From the NCBI GenBank assembly GCA_029561505.1, contig JAKQXK010000695.1, positions 1 through 8,054 of the forward strand: DNA of 8,054 nt, read 5' to 3'. Numbering within the stretch: position 1 is the first letter of the stretch; each line of letters begins with the position of its first letter. The notes under the pieces were generated by a model that did no database searches, was not told the DNA's origin, and saw nothing but the letters and a program-made list of their open reading frames with translations. Source of the stretch: Spirochaetota bacterium. Lineage in GTDB: Bacteria; Spirochaetota; Leptospiria; Turneriellales; Turneriellaceae. Made by a program: the position numbers and the translations under genes. Positions 1 through 6,805 of this stretch are shown here, piece after piece.

Positions 1-965
1 TCTCAGCCGAAGATACAACGCCCGATGCCGTGAACTTCATGGCGAAATTTGGCAGGGGGCTGATCTGCGTGCCCGTCACCGCAGCGCGCGCCAAAGACCT
101 TAACCTGCAACCAATGGTAAAGCGCAACGAAGACGTGCGCCGCACGGCTTTCACGGTAAGCGTCGACGCAAAAGAAAAGACATCCACCGGTATTTCTGCG
201 CACGACCGCTATTTTACGATCAAGAAACTTGCCGACCCTGCCTCACGCTCGCGCGACTTCATGCGCCCTGGCCATATTTTTCCGCTGGTGGCGCGCGATG
301 GCGGGGTGCTGGTGCGCGCGGGTCACACCGAAGCTGCAGTCGACCTGTGCCGGCTAACGGGTAAACAGCCCGTCGGTGTCATCTGCGAAATCATGAACAG
401 CGACGGCACAATGGCGCGCATGCCCGACCTGATGAAATTTGCGCGCGAGCACAAGCTGCCGATTCTCACCATCGAAGCGCTCATTGAATACCGACGCCGC
501 AGCGAGCAGACAGTGTCACTCGTGCAGAAGGGCAAACTCAAGACGCGTTGGGGCGAGTTCAACGCATATTACTTCAGCTCAGCTACCGATGATAACGTGC
601 ACGTGGCACTGACACTCGGCAAAGTCGGGGGAGCTACCCCCGTTCTGGTTCGGGTGCACCGCGAAGATGTTCTTGCCGATGTCTTTCAGAGCCCGACCCG
701 CAAAAACTACATGGATATCGACAGCTCAATGCAATCGCTGCTCAAGGCGAAAAAGGGTGTGTTCATCTTTCTTGGGCAAAAATCTTCACAGATATTCACG
801 GGCGATGCCGGCAGCAATGATTCTAATCTGCGGCAATATGGCATTGGCGCACAGATTCTGGGCCATCTGGGCGTAAAAAAAATTCGGCTTCTTACCAATA
901 ACCCGCGCCGTATCGTGGGGCTCGACGCCTTCGGTCTCGAAATCGTCGAGACAGTCGCGCGCTGA
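1..965 (+). CDS. ribBX: 3,4-dihydroxy-2-butanone 4-phosphate synthase with degenerate GTP cyclohydrolase II-like C-terminal domain (RibBX type), 5'-truncated
   Basis: The RibB domain makes 3,4-dihydroxy-2-butanone 4-phosphate from ribulose 5-phosphate, the four-carbon precursor of riboflavin, in the cytosol. The frame is open to the left edge: the codons before the GTG at 30 read SAEDTTPDAV, which is normal RibB sequence. The true start and the acidic metal-binding motif therefore lie outside the window. Counting that GTG as residue 1, RibB runs to about 157. It carries TGISAHDR (53-60), RPGHIFPL (79-86), the catalytic His in RAGHTEA (His99) and the catalytic Glu in GVICEIMN (Glu120). Residues 165-311 still resemble GTP cyclohydrolase II at both ends (LVRVH, then YGIGAQIL and RLLTNNPR). 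However, this part has no cysteine at all, so the three zinc ligands are gone. The RQEGRGIGL active-site stretch is also missing, and the domain is roughly 30-50 residues short. It should not act on GTP. Proteins of this kind have been called RibBX. The stop overlaps the next gene. Confidence 0.9.
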   Translation, partial: SAEDTTPDAVNFMAKFGRGLICVPVTAARAKDLNLQPMVKRNEDVRRTAFTVSVDAKEKTSTGISAHDRYFTIKKLADPASRSRDFMRPGHIFPLVARDGGVLVRAGHTEAAVDLCRLTGKQPVGVICEIMNSDGTMARMPDLMKFAREHKLPILTIEALIEYRRRSEQTVSLVQKGKLKTRWGEFNAYYFSSATDDNVHVALTLGKVGGATPVLVRVHREDVLADVFQSPTRKNYMDIDSSMQSLLKAKKGVFIFLGQKSSQIFTGDAGSNDSNLRQYGIGAQILGHLGVKKIRLLTNNPRRIVGLDAFGLEIVETVAR

Positions 966-967
966 TG
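963..967 (+). promoter_or_regulatory. TGATG stop/start overlap between ribBX and the prenyltransferase gene
   Basis: The TGA of ribBX shares its A with the ATG of the next gene. No Shine-Dalgarno sequence is visible just upstream. Ribosomes finishing ribBX probably reinitiate here, so the two proteins are likely made in a linked ratio from one transcript. Confidence 0.75.
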
Positions 968-1837
968 CTCTCTCGAATCGCGCATTTTCTGCGCATGATC
1001 AGGTTTTCGCATACCCTGTTTGCCCTACCGTTCGCGATAGCACAACTGGCCGTTATCGCGGCGCGCCACACTGAGGGCGTGCGCGTCACATGGCAGAATG
1101 CCCTGTTGATTGTCGTGGCTTTCACGGCGATGCGCAGCTTCGCTATGGCGGCAAACCGGCTGATCGACCGTGAGATCGACGCACGCAACCCGCGCACTGC
1201 GAGCCGCGAGCTACCTGCGGGAAAGCTCAGCGCAGGTGCCGTCTGGGTCTTTGGTATGACTGCTCTCGGTATACTTGCCATATCTGCCTGGTTGCTGGCA
1301 CCCATTGCAGCGTGGTTGGCGCTGCCCGCCGCGGCGATCGTCGCCGGCTATAGTTACGCGAAGCGTTTCACCTGGCTCTGCCATCTGTGGCTGGGTTTTG
1401 CAATCGGCATGGCGCCGATCGCTGTTTCGATAGCGTTATTGCAGGCGATTACCCCCGAATCGTGGTTCATGGCGCTGACGTTGTGCTTCTACATTGCGGG
1501 CTTCGACATTCTTTACGCTCTGCAAGATATCGAATTCGACAAACAAGAACACTTATACTCAATACCAGCCCGCTTTGGCGCCGCGCGCGCAGTCATAATC
1601 AGCCGGACGATGCACGCGATTGCCCTGGTTAGCTGTGCAGCGCTCATCTACAGCTTGCAGCTTTCGCCGTGGTCATGGTTCTTCTATGCGGCGCTCGTCG
1701 CGCTGCTCGGTTTTGAACACTATCTGGTGGGTTCGGTCAGCAGCATCAGGTTTGAAAAAATTCCCGTTGCTTTCTTCAACGTCAATAGCGTCTTCAGCCT
1801 CACGTACGCCGCAACGATTATCGTCGGGCTGTTTTAG
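965..1837 (+). CDS. UbiA-family polyprenyltransferase (quinone biosynthesis, MqnP/UbiA-like)
   Basis: This is an integral membrane enzyme that transfers a polyprenyl chain from its diphosphate to an aromatic acid, a step in menaquinone or ubiquinone synthesis. At 290 residues it has the usual family length and is hydrophobic throughout, with about eight to nine helices. The first Asp motif is N64-RLI-D68-REI-D72. The second is D181-ILYALQ-D188-IEF-D192. Both bind Mg-diphosphate in this family. The N-terminal stretch RFSHTLFALPFA (13-24), YSYAKRFT (129-136) and the SIPARFG stretch (199-205) after the second motif resemble the 'other UbiA' group. That group includes MqnP, the prenyltransferase of the futalosine menaquinone route. 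Sequence alone does not fix the aromatic substrate, so no symbol is given. The ATG at 965 fits the family N-terminus; ATG 995 would cut into it. The gene is probably translated by coupling to ribBX. Confidence 0.88.
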   Translation: MLSRIAHFLRMIRFSHTLFALPFAIAQLAVIAARHTEGVRVTWQNALLIVVAFTAMRSFAMAANRLIDREIDARNPRTASRELPAGKLSAGAVWVFGMTALGILAISAWLLAPIAAWLALPAAAIVAGYSYAKRFTWLCHLWLGFAIGMAPIAVSIALLQAITPESWFMALTLCFYIAGFDILYALQDIEFDKQEHLYSIPARFGAARAVIISRTMHAIALVSCAALIYSLQLSPWSWFFYAALVALLGFEHYLVGSVSSIRFEKIPVAFFNVNSVFSLTYAATIIVGLF

Positions 1838-1873
1838 CCAGTGAACCGCAGCTCTGCTGCGATCCGCTGGCTA
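1835..1873. terminator. Convergent-gene hairpin, candidate bidirectional terminator
   Basis: A long inverted repeat fills the gap between two converging genes. The arms are 1835-1852 and 1856-1873, with a TCT loop. The outer 7 bp (TAGCCAG/CTGGCTA) and the inner 6 bp (CGCAGC/GCTGCG) pair perfectly. Between them are one G-T wobble, two A-C mismatches and two further pairs. The left arm begins with the TAG stop of the prenyltransferase gene. The right arm ends 6 nt from the stop of the opposing gene. Neither side has a clean U-run (ACCCTTTC on the plus strand, AAAAC on the minus strand). It is therefore either a weak intrinsic terminator or a 3'-end stabilising hairpin. Confidence 0.6.
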
Positions 1874-1879
1874 ACCCTT

Positions 1880-3934
1880 TCAGTTTTCGGCTGCGCGGGG
1901 TATTGAGATATAGATTTCTGCGCGGCGGTTCTTTTGCCGTTTCTGCTCTGTGTCGTCGTTCTTGTGAATACGCTGCGACTCACCTGCACCTTGCGTTGAG
2001 ATTCTGTTTGCGGGTATGCCCGCTTTCACCAACAGCTTTTTCACATACGCTGCGCGTTTCTGCGACAGCTGTTTGTTCGCAGCCGCATCGCCCTGGCTAT
2101 CACCGTGACCATAGATGAAGATGCGGCCGTTACCGGCTTTCTTGAATTCTGCCGCGGCGCGCTGCGTCGCGCTCTTAATGTTGCCAACGCCACTGTCGTG
2201 CACACCAGACGCAAAATAGATTCTGCCGAGAAAGTTGAAACTGCCGCCACCCGACCGGGTTTCATTTGCCTGCTCTTTCGCCTCTTCGGGTTCTGATTCT
2301 TCGGGCTGTTTTGCTGTTACAGGCTCGGGCTTTTCAACCTTCTGCCCCTTCGCCGCCATCACGAAACGCACTTCAATAGTCTCAGGAACAGCTTCTTTGT
2401 AATCGTCGAGCACGACGCTGAGGCTACGTTTCTCTTTTAATGCCTGGTAACCTTTTTTCTCTGCCTGTACCTCGATCACAAAACCTTCGAGCGCGGTAAG
2501 CGCTTTCTCTTCGCTGCCGCCGAAATCCTCTAACCTGACGAGGGTTTGCTTTTTACCCGGTTTCAGCGCGACCAATCGCTTCTGCACCGGCGTCAGTTTT
2601 TGTTTCGCTTTCGGTGTGATGCTTTTTCCCTCGGCGTTGACAAACGTGACAAGCAGGTTTACAACTTTGGGTACTTTGATATCACGAATAAGCAGCAGAT
2701 TCTTTTCGATTTCTGGTTTGTCATAAATCTTGCGCGTGTCGAATTCGTTGTCTATTTTGCGAAAGCCGGCGGCTTCAGCCTGCAGGCGATATTCTTTCTG
2801 GTTAATCAACTGAAAGCGATAGTTGCCGCCTTTTTCAGAGGATGTCTCACTCTGCTGATGAATTTCACCTGATACAAGACTCACGCGTGCATTCACCGCG
2901 CGTTGCGTACCGGCTATCAATGTTTTGCCGGCAAGACTCAGACGAATCGTCGGGCGTGCAAACAGCGGAACACGTGCACGGTATATATCAAAGGCACCAA
3001 GGCCCTCAGAACGATTTGAAGTAAAGTACACGCGCTCACCGTTGGCGGTAACCGTTGGGTATTCGTCATCAAAATTTGAGTTAAACGGTTTGCCGAGGTT
3101 AAGTGGCTTTGCCCAGCCTTTTTCAGCTATGTGCTCAGCATCTGGGTTAGCGAGTTTCGAGACTGACTGAGTGAAATAGATGTCATAACCACCTACCCCG
3201 CCTGCATGGTCTGAAGAGAAATAGAGCGTGATACCATCGGAGTGAATAGCAGGTGTCACTTCTGAAGCCGAAGTGTTCACGCTGCCGGCATTCTGCGGCT
3301 GCCCCCACTTGCCAGTCTTCTCATCGAGTTCAACGAACCAGATATCGTCACCACCCTTGCCTCCCAGGCGGTCAGATGAAAAAAACAGATAACGGCCGTC
3401 TTGCGAGATTGAAGGCATGCGGTCGTGAAAATCGGTGTTCACTTCGCTCACAGCTTCTGGCACTGTCCATTTGCCGGCTTTCCAGAAGGTGTGGTAGATA
3501 TTCGTGAGCGCCGGGCCGGGCCGCGTCGGCGAAGAGAAAGAGCTGAAGTACATTTCAAACTCCCCCGTTGGCAATCGCCGCAGCGAAGGGTGCCCATCGA
3601 GATTCTCAGAGTTCACCGGCAGGCCCACGTTGCCAGAAACTTCAAATAGCGGGTCGCCGCCCTTGTCTGCGTTCTTATTCATCGAATACCAAAGGTCAAA
3701 GTCGCCTTCGGGCCCCGCAGCCGGATTGCGATTCGACTGAAAGAACAGAAATTTTTCGTCGGGCGTGATATAAGGCGTGTATTCGCTTTCAGACGTGTTG
3801 ACCCCTGGCCCGAGGTTGTGCAAATCTGCTACGTCGTTTGGGGTGATCGGATAATTAGCGGCGATCGCGGCTAGTGTGCCGATTGTAGCAAAAGCTACAA
3901 TAATGGTTGTGGTGGCTTTTTTAAACATGAACAT
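1880..3934 (-). CDS. Exported PD40 beta-propeller / CRD-like / OmpA peptidoglycan-binding protein
   Basis: This is a 684-residue envelope protein. Residues 1-26 are a Sec signal peptide (two lysines, a hydrophobic core, and an AIAA-N cleavage site) with no lipobox cysteine, so the mature form is probably periplasmic. Residues 47-320 hold five PD40/WD40-like repeats starting near 47, 108, 167, 220 and 285. Each has an N(T/S) start, an acidic residue, P.I..DG, (L/V)YF(S/T)S and a DIY/DIW end. Two carboxypeptidase-regulatory-like beta-sandwich segments seem to follow (about 325-420 and 421-528). A Glu/Pro-rich linker covers 530-562. An OmpA C-terminal domain covers 565-680. Its expected diaminopimelate-binding pair is Asp612 and Arg627, with the family's 15-residue spacing, and NRRAEI closes the domain. 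No enzymatic residues are seen. I infer a scaffold that ties a periplasmic or outer-membrane machine to peptidoglycan. The order resembles PorE of the type IX secretion system but lacks its TPR segment and lipid anchor. The gene lies 26 nt after the photolyase gene. Confidence 0.9.
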   Translation of the reverse strand: MFMFKKATTTIIVAFATIGTLAAIAANYPITPNDVADLHNLGPGVNTSESEYTPYITPDEKFLFFQSNRNPAAGPEGDFDLWYSMNKNADKGGDPLFEVSGNVGLPVNSENLDGHPSLRRLPTGEFEMYFSSFSSPTRPGPALTNIYHTFWKAGKWTVPEAVSEVNTDFHDRMPSISQDGRYLFFSSDRLGGKGGDDIWFVELDEKTGKWGQPQNAGSVNTSASEVTPAIHSDGITLYFSSDHAGGVGGYDIYFTQSVSKLANPDAEHIAEKGWAKPLNLGKPFNSNFDDEYPTVTANGERVYFTSNRSEGLGAFDIYRARVPLFARPTIRLSLAGKTLIAGTQRAVNARVSLVSGEIHQQSETSSEKGGNYRFQLINQKEYRLQAEAAGFRKIDNEFDTRKIYDKPEIEKNLLLIRDIKVPKVVNLLVTFVNAEGKSITPKAKQKLTPVQKRLVALKPGKKQTLVRLEDFGGSEEKALTALEGFVIEVQAEKKGYQALKEKRSLSVVLDDYKEAVPETIEVRFVMAAKGQKVEKPEPVTAKQPEESEPEEAKEQANETRSGGGSFNFLGRIYFASGVHDSGVGNIKSATQRAAAEFKKAGNGRIFIYGHGDSQGDAAANKQLSQKRAAYVKKLLVKAGIPANRISTQGAGESQRIHKNDDTEQKRQKNRRAEIYISIPRAAEN

Positions 3935-3938
3935 TTGT

Positions 3939-3945
3939 TCCCTTT
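3939..3945 (-). promoter_or_regulatory. Ribosome-binding site of the OmpA/propeller gene
   Basis: On the minus strand AAAGGGA lies 5 nt (measured from GGG) before the ATG at 3934. It is the best Shine-Dalgarno match in the window. The second in-frame ATG (3928) sits 11 nt from it, so the first is preferred. The other minus-strand genes have no comparable site, which suggests this gene is translated independently even if co-transcribed. Confidence 0.7.
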
Positions 3946-3960
3946 CGTCCGAAAACTTTT

Positions 3961-5295
3961 TCAGTGATGTACTGTGGAGAAAAACTTGAGACAGCGCTCG
4001 CGCGCAAAGCGGTGTTCGACGATAGGCAAACGCATCTCGGTGCCAAAAAAGTTATCATTCTTCAGCCAGCGATCGACGTAGGCATTTTTCGGGTCGAACT
4101 TCTTTTGCTGTTCGATCGGGTTAAAGATTCGAAAATAAGGTGCAGCATCAACCCCGATGCCCGCGCTCCATTGCCAGCCGCCGACGTTCGAGGCAAGCTC
4201 AAAGTCGAGCAAATGCTGCGCGAAAAAATGTTCGCCCCAGCGCCAGTCGCATAACAGGTGTTTTGTCAGAAACGAAGCGGCAACCATACGCACGCGGTTA
4301 TGCATAAACCCTGTCGCGACAAGTTCGCGCATGCCAGCGTCGACGAGCGGATATCCCGTTTCGCCCCGTGTCCAGGCTTTAAAGTCGGCTTCGCTGCCGG
4401 GAAAATTCAGTTTTTCATAGATCGCCCGAAACGGCCGCTTCGTCGTGTGCGGGTAATACCAGATGATCATCTGGTAAAACTCGCGCCAGATTAATTCAGC
4501 GAGAAATTTCTGGCTGATGGCTGCGGCATACGTGGCGAGGCGGCGAATCGAAATGGTTCCGAAACGCAGGTGCACGCCGAGCCGTGTGGTGCCGGCGATA
4601 GCGGGCAAATCGCGCGTCTGCATGTAGTGCTCAATTATGCCACCATCGATATGCGGTTCAGGCGCGGTGATCGGTGACCTTTCAAAACCTAGCGCTGCGA
4701 GGTCGGGGTTTTTGTGACTCGTATCGGCCCCGACAAACTTTGCCGCACGTTTAAGCTCATGGCAAGCCGGGGCCCGCTCTGAAAAAGCCGCGAGCCAACG
4801 GCGCGAATACGGTGTGAAAACATTGTACGGTTTACCGTCGTCTTTCAAAACCTCATGAGGAGCGAAAACGACATGGTCGGTAAGCCCATGATATTCGACC
4901 CCCTGTTTCTTGCACAAACCGGCGATCGCCCCGTCGCGTTCTCGCGCATAAGGTTCATAATCTTCGTTGCACCAAATGCCGCGCACGCTCATTTGCTCAA
5001 ATAGCCGGCGGTAGACATTCTCGGGAGTGTCGAAAAAAACGCGCAGCATCGACCCACGCTTACGCAATGCAGCGTCGAGTTTCTGCAGCGTGTCGTGAAT
5101 AAACGTGATGCGTGAATCGCCTTTGAGTTTCAGATGGCGCAGAATTTTCGGGTCAAAAATAAATATCGGCAATACCGGCAGGCCCGAGGCAAGCGCTGCA
5201 TTGAGCGCGGTATTATCATCGAGCCTCAGGTCGCGCCTGAACCAGTGAATCGCTACCGGGGTTTCATCGCGTTGCACGGTGCCATTCCCGCTCAT
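3961..5295 (-). CDS. phrB: Class I deoxyribodipyrimidine photolyase (cryptochrome/photolyase family)
   Basis: This FAD enzyme uses blue or near-UV light to split cyclobutane pyrimidine dimers in DNA. It has 444 residues, close to the usual 450-480. The N-terminal antenna domain starts at HWFRRDLRLDDN (17-28). The FAD/helical domain includes TTRLGVHLRFGTIS (236-249), ELIWREF (267-273), WTRGETGYPLVDAGM (308-322), MHNRVRM (331-337) and NVGGWQWSAGIGVDAAPYF (370-388). By alignment to E. coli Phr, dimer contacts Glu274, Trp277, Asn341, Met345 and Trp384 become Glu267, Trp270, Asn333, Met337 and Trp376. The Asn378 that faces the flavin is Asn370. Trp382 and Trp359 of the electron chain are Trp374 and Trp351. 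The outer Trp306 is replaced by Phe298. The antenna pigment cannot be read from the sequence. The ATG at 5295 overlaps the upstream gene by 32 nt; GTG 5277 is a possible later start that would lose only six non-conserved residues. No strong ribosome-binding site is seen for either, so coupled translation is likely. Confidence 0.93.
   Translation of the reverse strand: MSGNGTVQRDETPVAIHWFRRDLRLDDNTALNAALASGLPVLPIFIFDPKILRHLKLKGDSRITFIHDTLQKLDAALRKRGSMLRVFFDTPENVYRRLFEQMSVRGIWCNEDYEPYARERDGAIAGLCKKQGVEYHGLTDHVVFAPHEVLKDDGKPYNVFTPYSRRWLAAFSERAPACHELKRAAKFVGADTSHKNPDLAALGFERSPITAPEPHIDGGIIEHYMQTRDLPAIAGTTRLGVHLRFGTISIRRLATYAAAISQKFLAELIWREFYQMIIWYYPHTTKRPFRAIYEKLNFPGSEADFKAWTRGETGYPLVDAGMRELVATGFMHNRVRMVAASFLTKHLLCDWRWGEHFFAQHLLDFELASNVGGWQWSAGIGVDAAPYFRIFNPIEQQKKFDPKNAYVDRWLKNDNFFGTEMRLPIVEHRFARERCLKFFSTVHH
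5264..5295 (-). other. 32-nt overlap of speE-like 3' end with photolyase 5' end
   Basis: The photolyase ATG (5295) lies inside the last codons of the membrane aminopropyltransferase gene, whose TGA is at 5266-5264. If the photolyase starts instead at GTG 5277 the overlap is 14 nt. Either way the two reading frames share DNA, which favours translational coupling. Confidence 0.8.
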
Positions 5296-6802
5296 AGTAA
5301 TGAACCAGATTTTGCGTCATGAGGGTCTGAATTTCGGTTGTGACCCTCGACATATCTGCGGGAAAATAAGCCATTGTCTGCAGCACTTCTCTTGTCAGAA
5401 AGCGCATGCTCTTTTCAAGCAGCAGTTTCTGCGGCATCACCAGCTGCTCGCGCGAAAATGTAACAAAGCCCCATTCGCCAAAACTCGGTACATATGCATG
5501 GTAAGGCAGAGTCTTATAACCCTGCGATTCGACTGTGTTGTGAATGCACCAGAACGCGGTGCGCGCAACAAAAGGTGAAGTCGATTGCGTCACCGCTACG
5601 GCCCCCGGCGCCAGCACCCGTTTCAGGCGGTGAAAGAACATGTCAGAATAGAGTTTGCCAATAGCAAAGTTACCGGGGTCGGGAAAATCGAGAATCACGA
5701 CGTCGTATTGGTTTTTCGGTTTTTCTATGTAGATAAACGCGTCTTCGTGAAAGACACTCACCCGTTTGTCGGCAAGGGCATCGTGGTTCAAATCTCTGAG
5801 CCATGGGTGCTGCCTGGCAAGCTTCGTCATCGCCGGGTCGATATCGACGAGATCGACGCTGGTGACGTTCGGGTAGCGCAGAAACTCGCGTATCGCAAGG
5901 CCATCGCCCCCACCCATGATGAGCACCCGCAATGGTGCGGTAGACCCGCGGCGGTCGAGCACCATCTGAACCGGCACATGCACCAGCGCTTCGTGGTACC
6001 GGTATTCGTCGAAACTGTTGAACTGCAGATTGTTATTCAGAAACAGCGAGAAGTATTCATGCCAAGAGGTAATCACGATCTTTTGGTAATGCGACTGTTC
6101 GCTGTAGACGACCGGGTCGTTATGCAGCTCTTGATCGAGAAAACCCTGAATCGGCTTTGAATAGACGAGCCCGATAACGAGAACAAGCAGAACCGCGCAG
6201 GCCTTGACGAGCAACAGTCGCAGGCGCACCTGAGACTGAAAAACGTAGAGGGCGACGAATGCGACGAGCACATTCAGAATTCCGGCGAGAATCGAGGCGC
6301 GAATCAGCCCCACTTCGGGCCTCAGCAACAATATGGGAAAGCTGACCGCAGCGACGAGGCCCCCAATATAGTCGAGAGAGAGCACGCGGGCGACGAGGTC
6401 GCGAAAATTCATGCGGTCTTTCAGAATGCGCAGCAAAATCGGTATTTCAAGGCCCACCAGAGTGCCGATGACGATCAGCAGCGCATAGAGCACAAAAGCA
6501 TAGTGCGCCGTGAATGAAAATACAACGAACAGCAGCGGCGCAGCGAAACCACCTACCAGCGCCAGCGCAATCTCGAGATCGATGAACTTCTCAATCGCAT
6601 TGCGCAGAATGAAGCGGCTGAGGTATGAGCCCACCCCCATCGCAAACAGGTAAACGCCGATGGTACGAGAGAACTGCGTGACGCTGTCGCCCAAAAGGTA
6701 ACTCGATACCGTGCCAGCGATGAGTTCGTAAATCAGCCCGCATGCGGCGATCAAAAATGCCGAGAACAGCAGCAGCGAACTTTGAATATTTGCGGAACGC
6801 AT
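5264..6802 (-). CDS. speE: Polyamine aminopropyltransferase-like protein (spermidine synthase family) with N-terminal seven-helix membrane domain
   Basis: This 512-residue fusion has a membrane part at 1-214 with about seven hydrophobic helices (near 8-28, 45-65, 77-97, 100-121, 145-162, 168-188 and 197-214). A soluble spermidine-synthase fold covers about 230-512. Synthases of this family move an aminopropyl group from decarboxylated AdoMet to a diamine such as putrescine. Visible motifs are LQFNSFDEYRYHEALVHVP (259-277, with the substrate-facing Gln260, Tyr269, His270 and Glu271), the nucleotide-binding GGGDG (297-301), VDIDP (319-323), DAF (354-356) and the catalytic stretch LDFPDP (371-376, Asp372 and Asp375). 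Soluble enzymes usually have DSTDP or DCTDP at that last site; the Pro-containing version goes with the membrane-fused subgroup. The acceptor is therefore uncertain and could be membrane-associated. No AdoMet decarboxylase gene is in the window. The start lies 3 nt after the upstream stop with no clear ribosome-binding site, so translation is probably coupled. Confidence 0.88.
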   Translation of the reverse strand: MRSANIQSSLLLFSAFLIAACGLIYELIAGTVSSYLLGDSVTQFSRTIGVYLFAMGVGSYLSRFILRNAIEKFIDLEIALALVGGFAAPLLFVVFSFTAHYAFVLYALLIVIGTLVGLEIPILLRILKDRMNFRDLVARVLSLDYIGGLVAAVSFPILLLRPEVGLIRASILAGILNVLVAFVALYVFQSQVRLRLLLVKACAVLLVLVIGLVYSKPIQGFLDQELHNDPVVYSEQSHYQKIVITSWHEYFSLFLNNNLQFNSFDEYRYHEALVHVPVQMVLDRRGSTAPLRVLIMGGGDGLAIREFLRYPNVTSVDLVDIDPAMTKLARQHPWLRDLNHDALADKRVSVFHEDAFIYIEKPKNQYDVVILDFPDPGNFAIGKLYSDMFFHRLKRVLAPGAVAVTQSTSPFVARTAFWCIHNTVESQGYKTLPYHAYVPSFGEWGFVTFSREQLVMPQKLLLEKSMRFLTREVLQTMAYFPADMSRVTTEIQTLMTQNLVHYYEREWHRATR

Positions 6803-6805
6803 CGC

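Noticed and set aside
1..40. Riboswitch or promoter at the left edge before the riboflavin gene
   Set aside because: The first bases already encode RibB residues, so any FMN riboswitch would lie outside the window.
892..1305. 137-codon minus-strand open frame across the ribBX/prenyltransferase junction
   Set aside because: Antisense shadow over two conserved genes, with no motif or start signal.
3935..4040. Dedicated promoter for the OmpA/propeller gene in the photolyase 3' end
   Set aside because: No convincing -35/-10 pair is visible in the 26-nt gap or just upstream; AAAAGTTTT there is a short chance palindrome.
5585..6160. 191-codon plus-strand open frame opposite the speE-like gene
   Set aside because: It runs antisense to the conserved catalytic core (GGGDG and DFPDP region) of a clearly real gene, and its translation shows no recognisable motif.
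6737..6751. Lipobox-like LIAAC (residues 17-21) in the speE-like protein, suggesting a lipoprotein
   Set aside because: The segment is the first helix of a polytopic membrane domain and continues into GLIYELIAG, typical of membrane-fused SpeE, so cleavage is unlikely.
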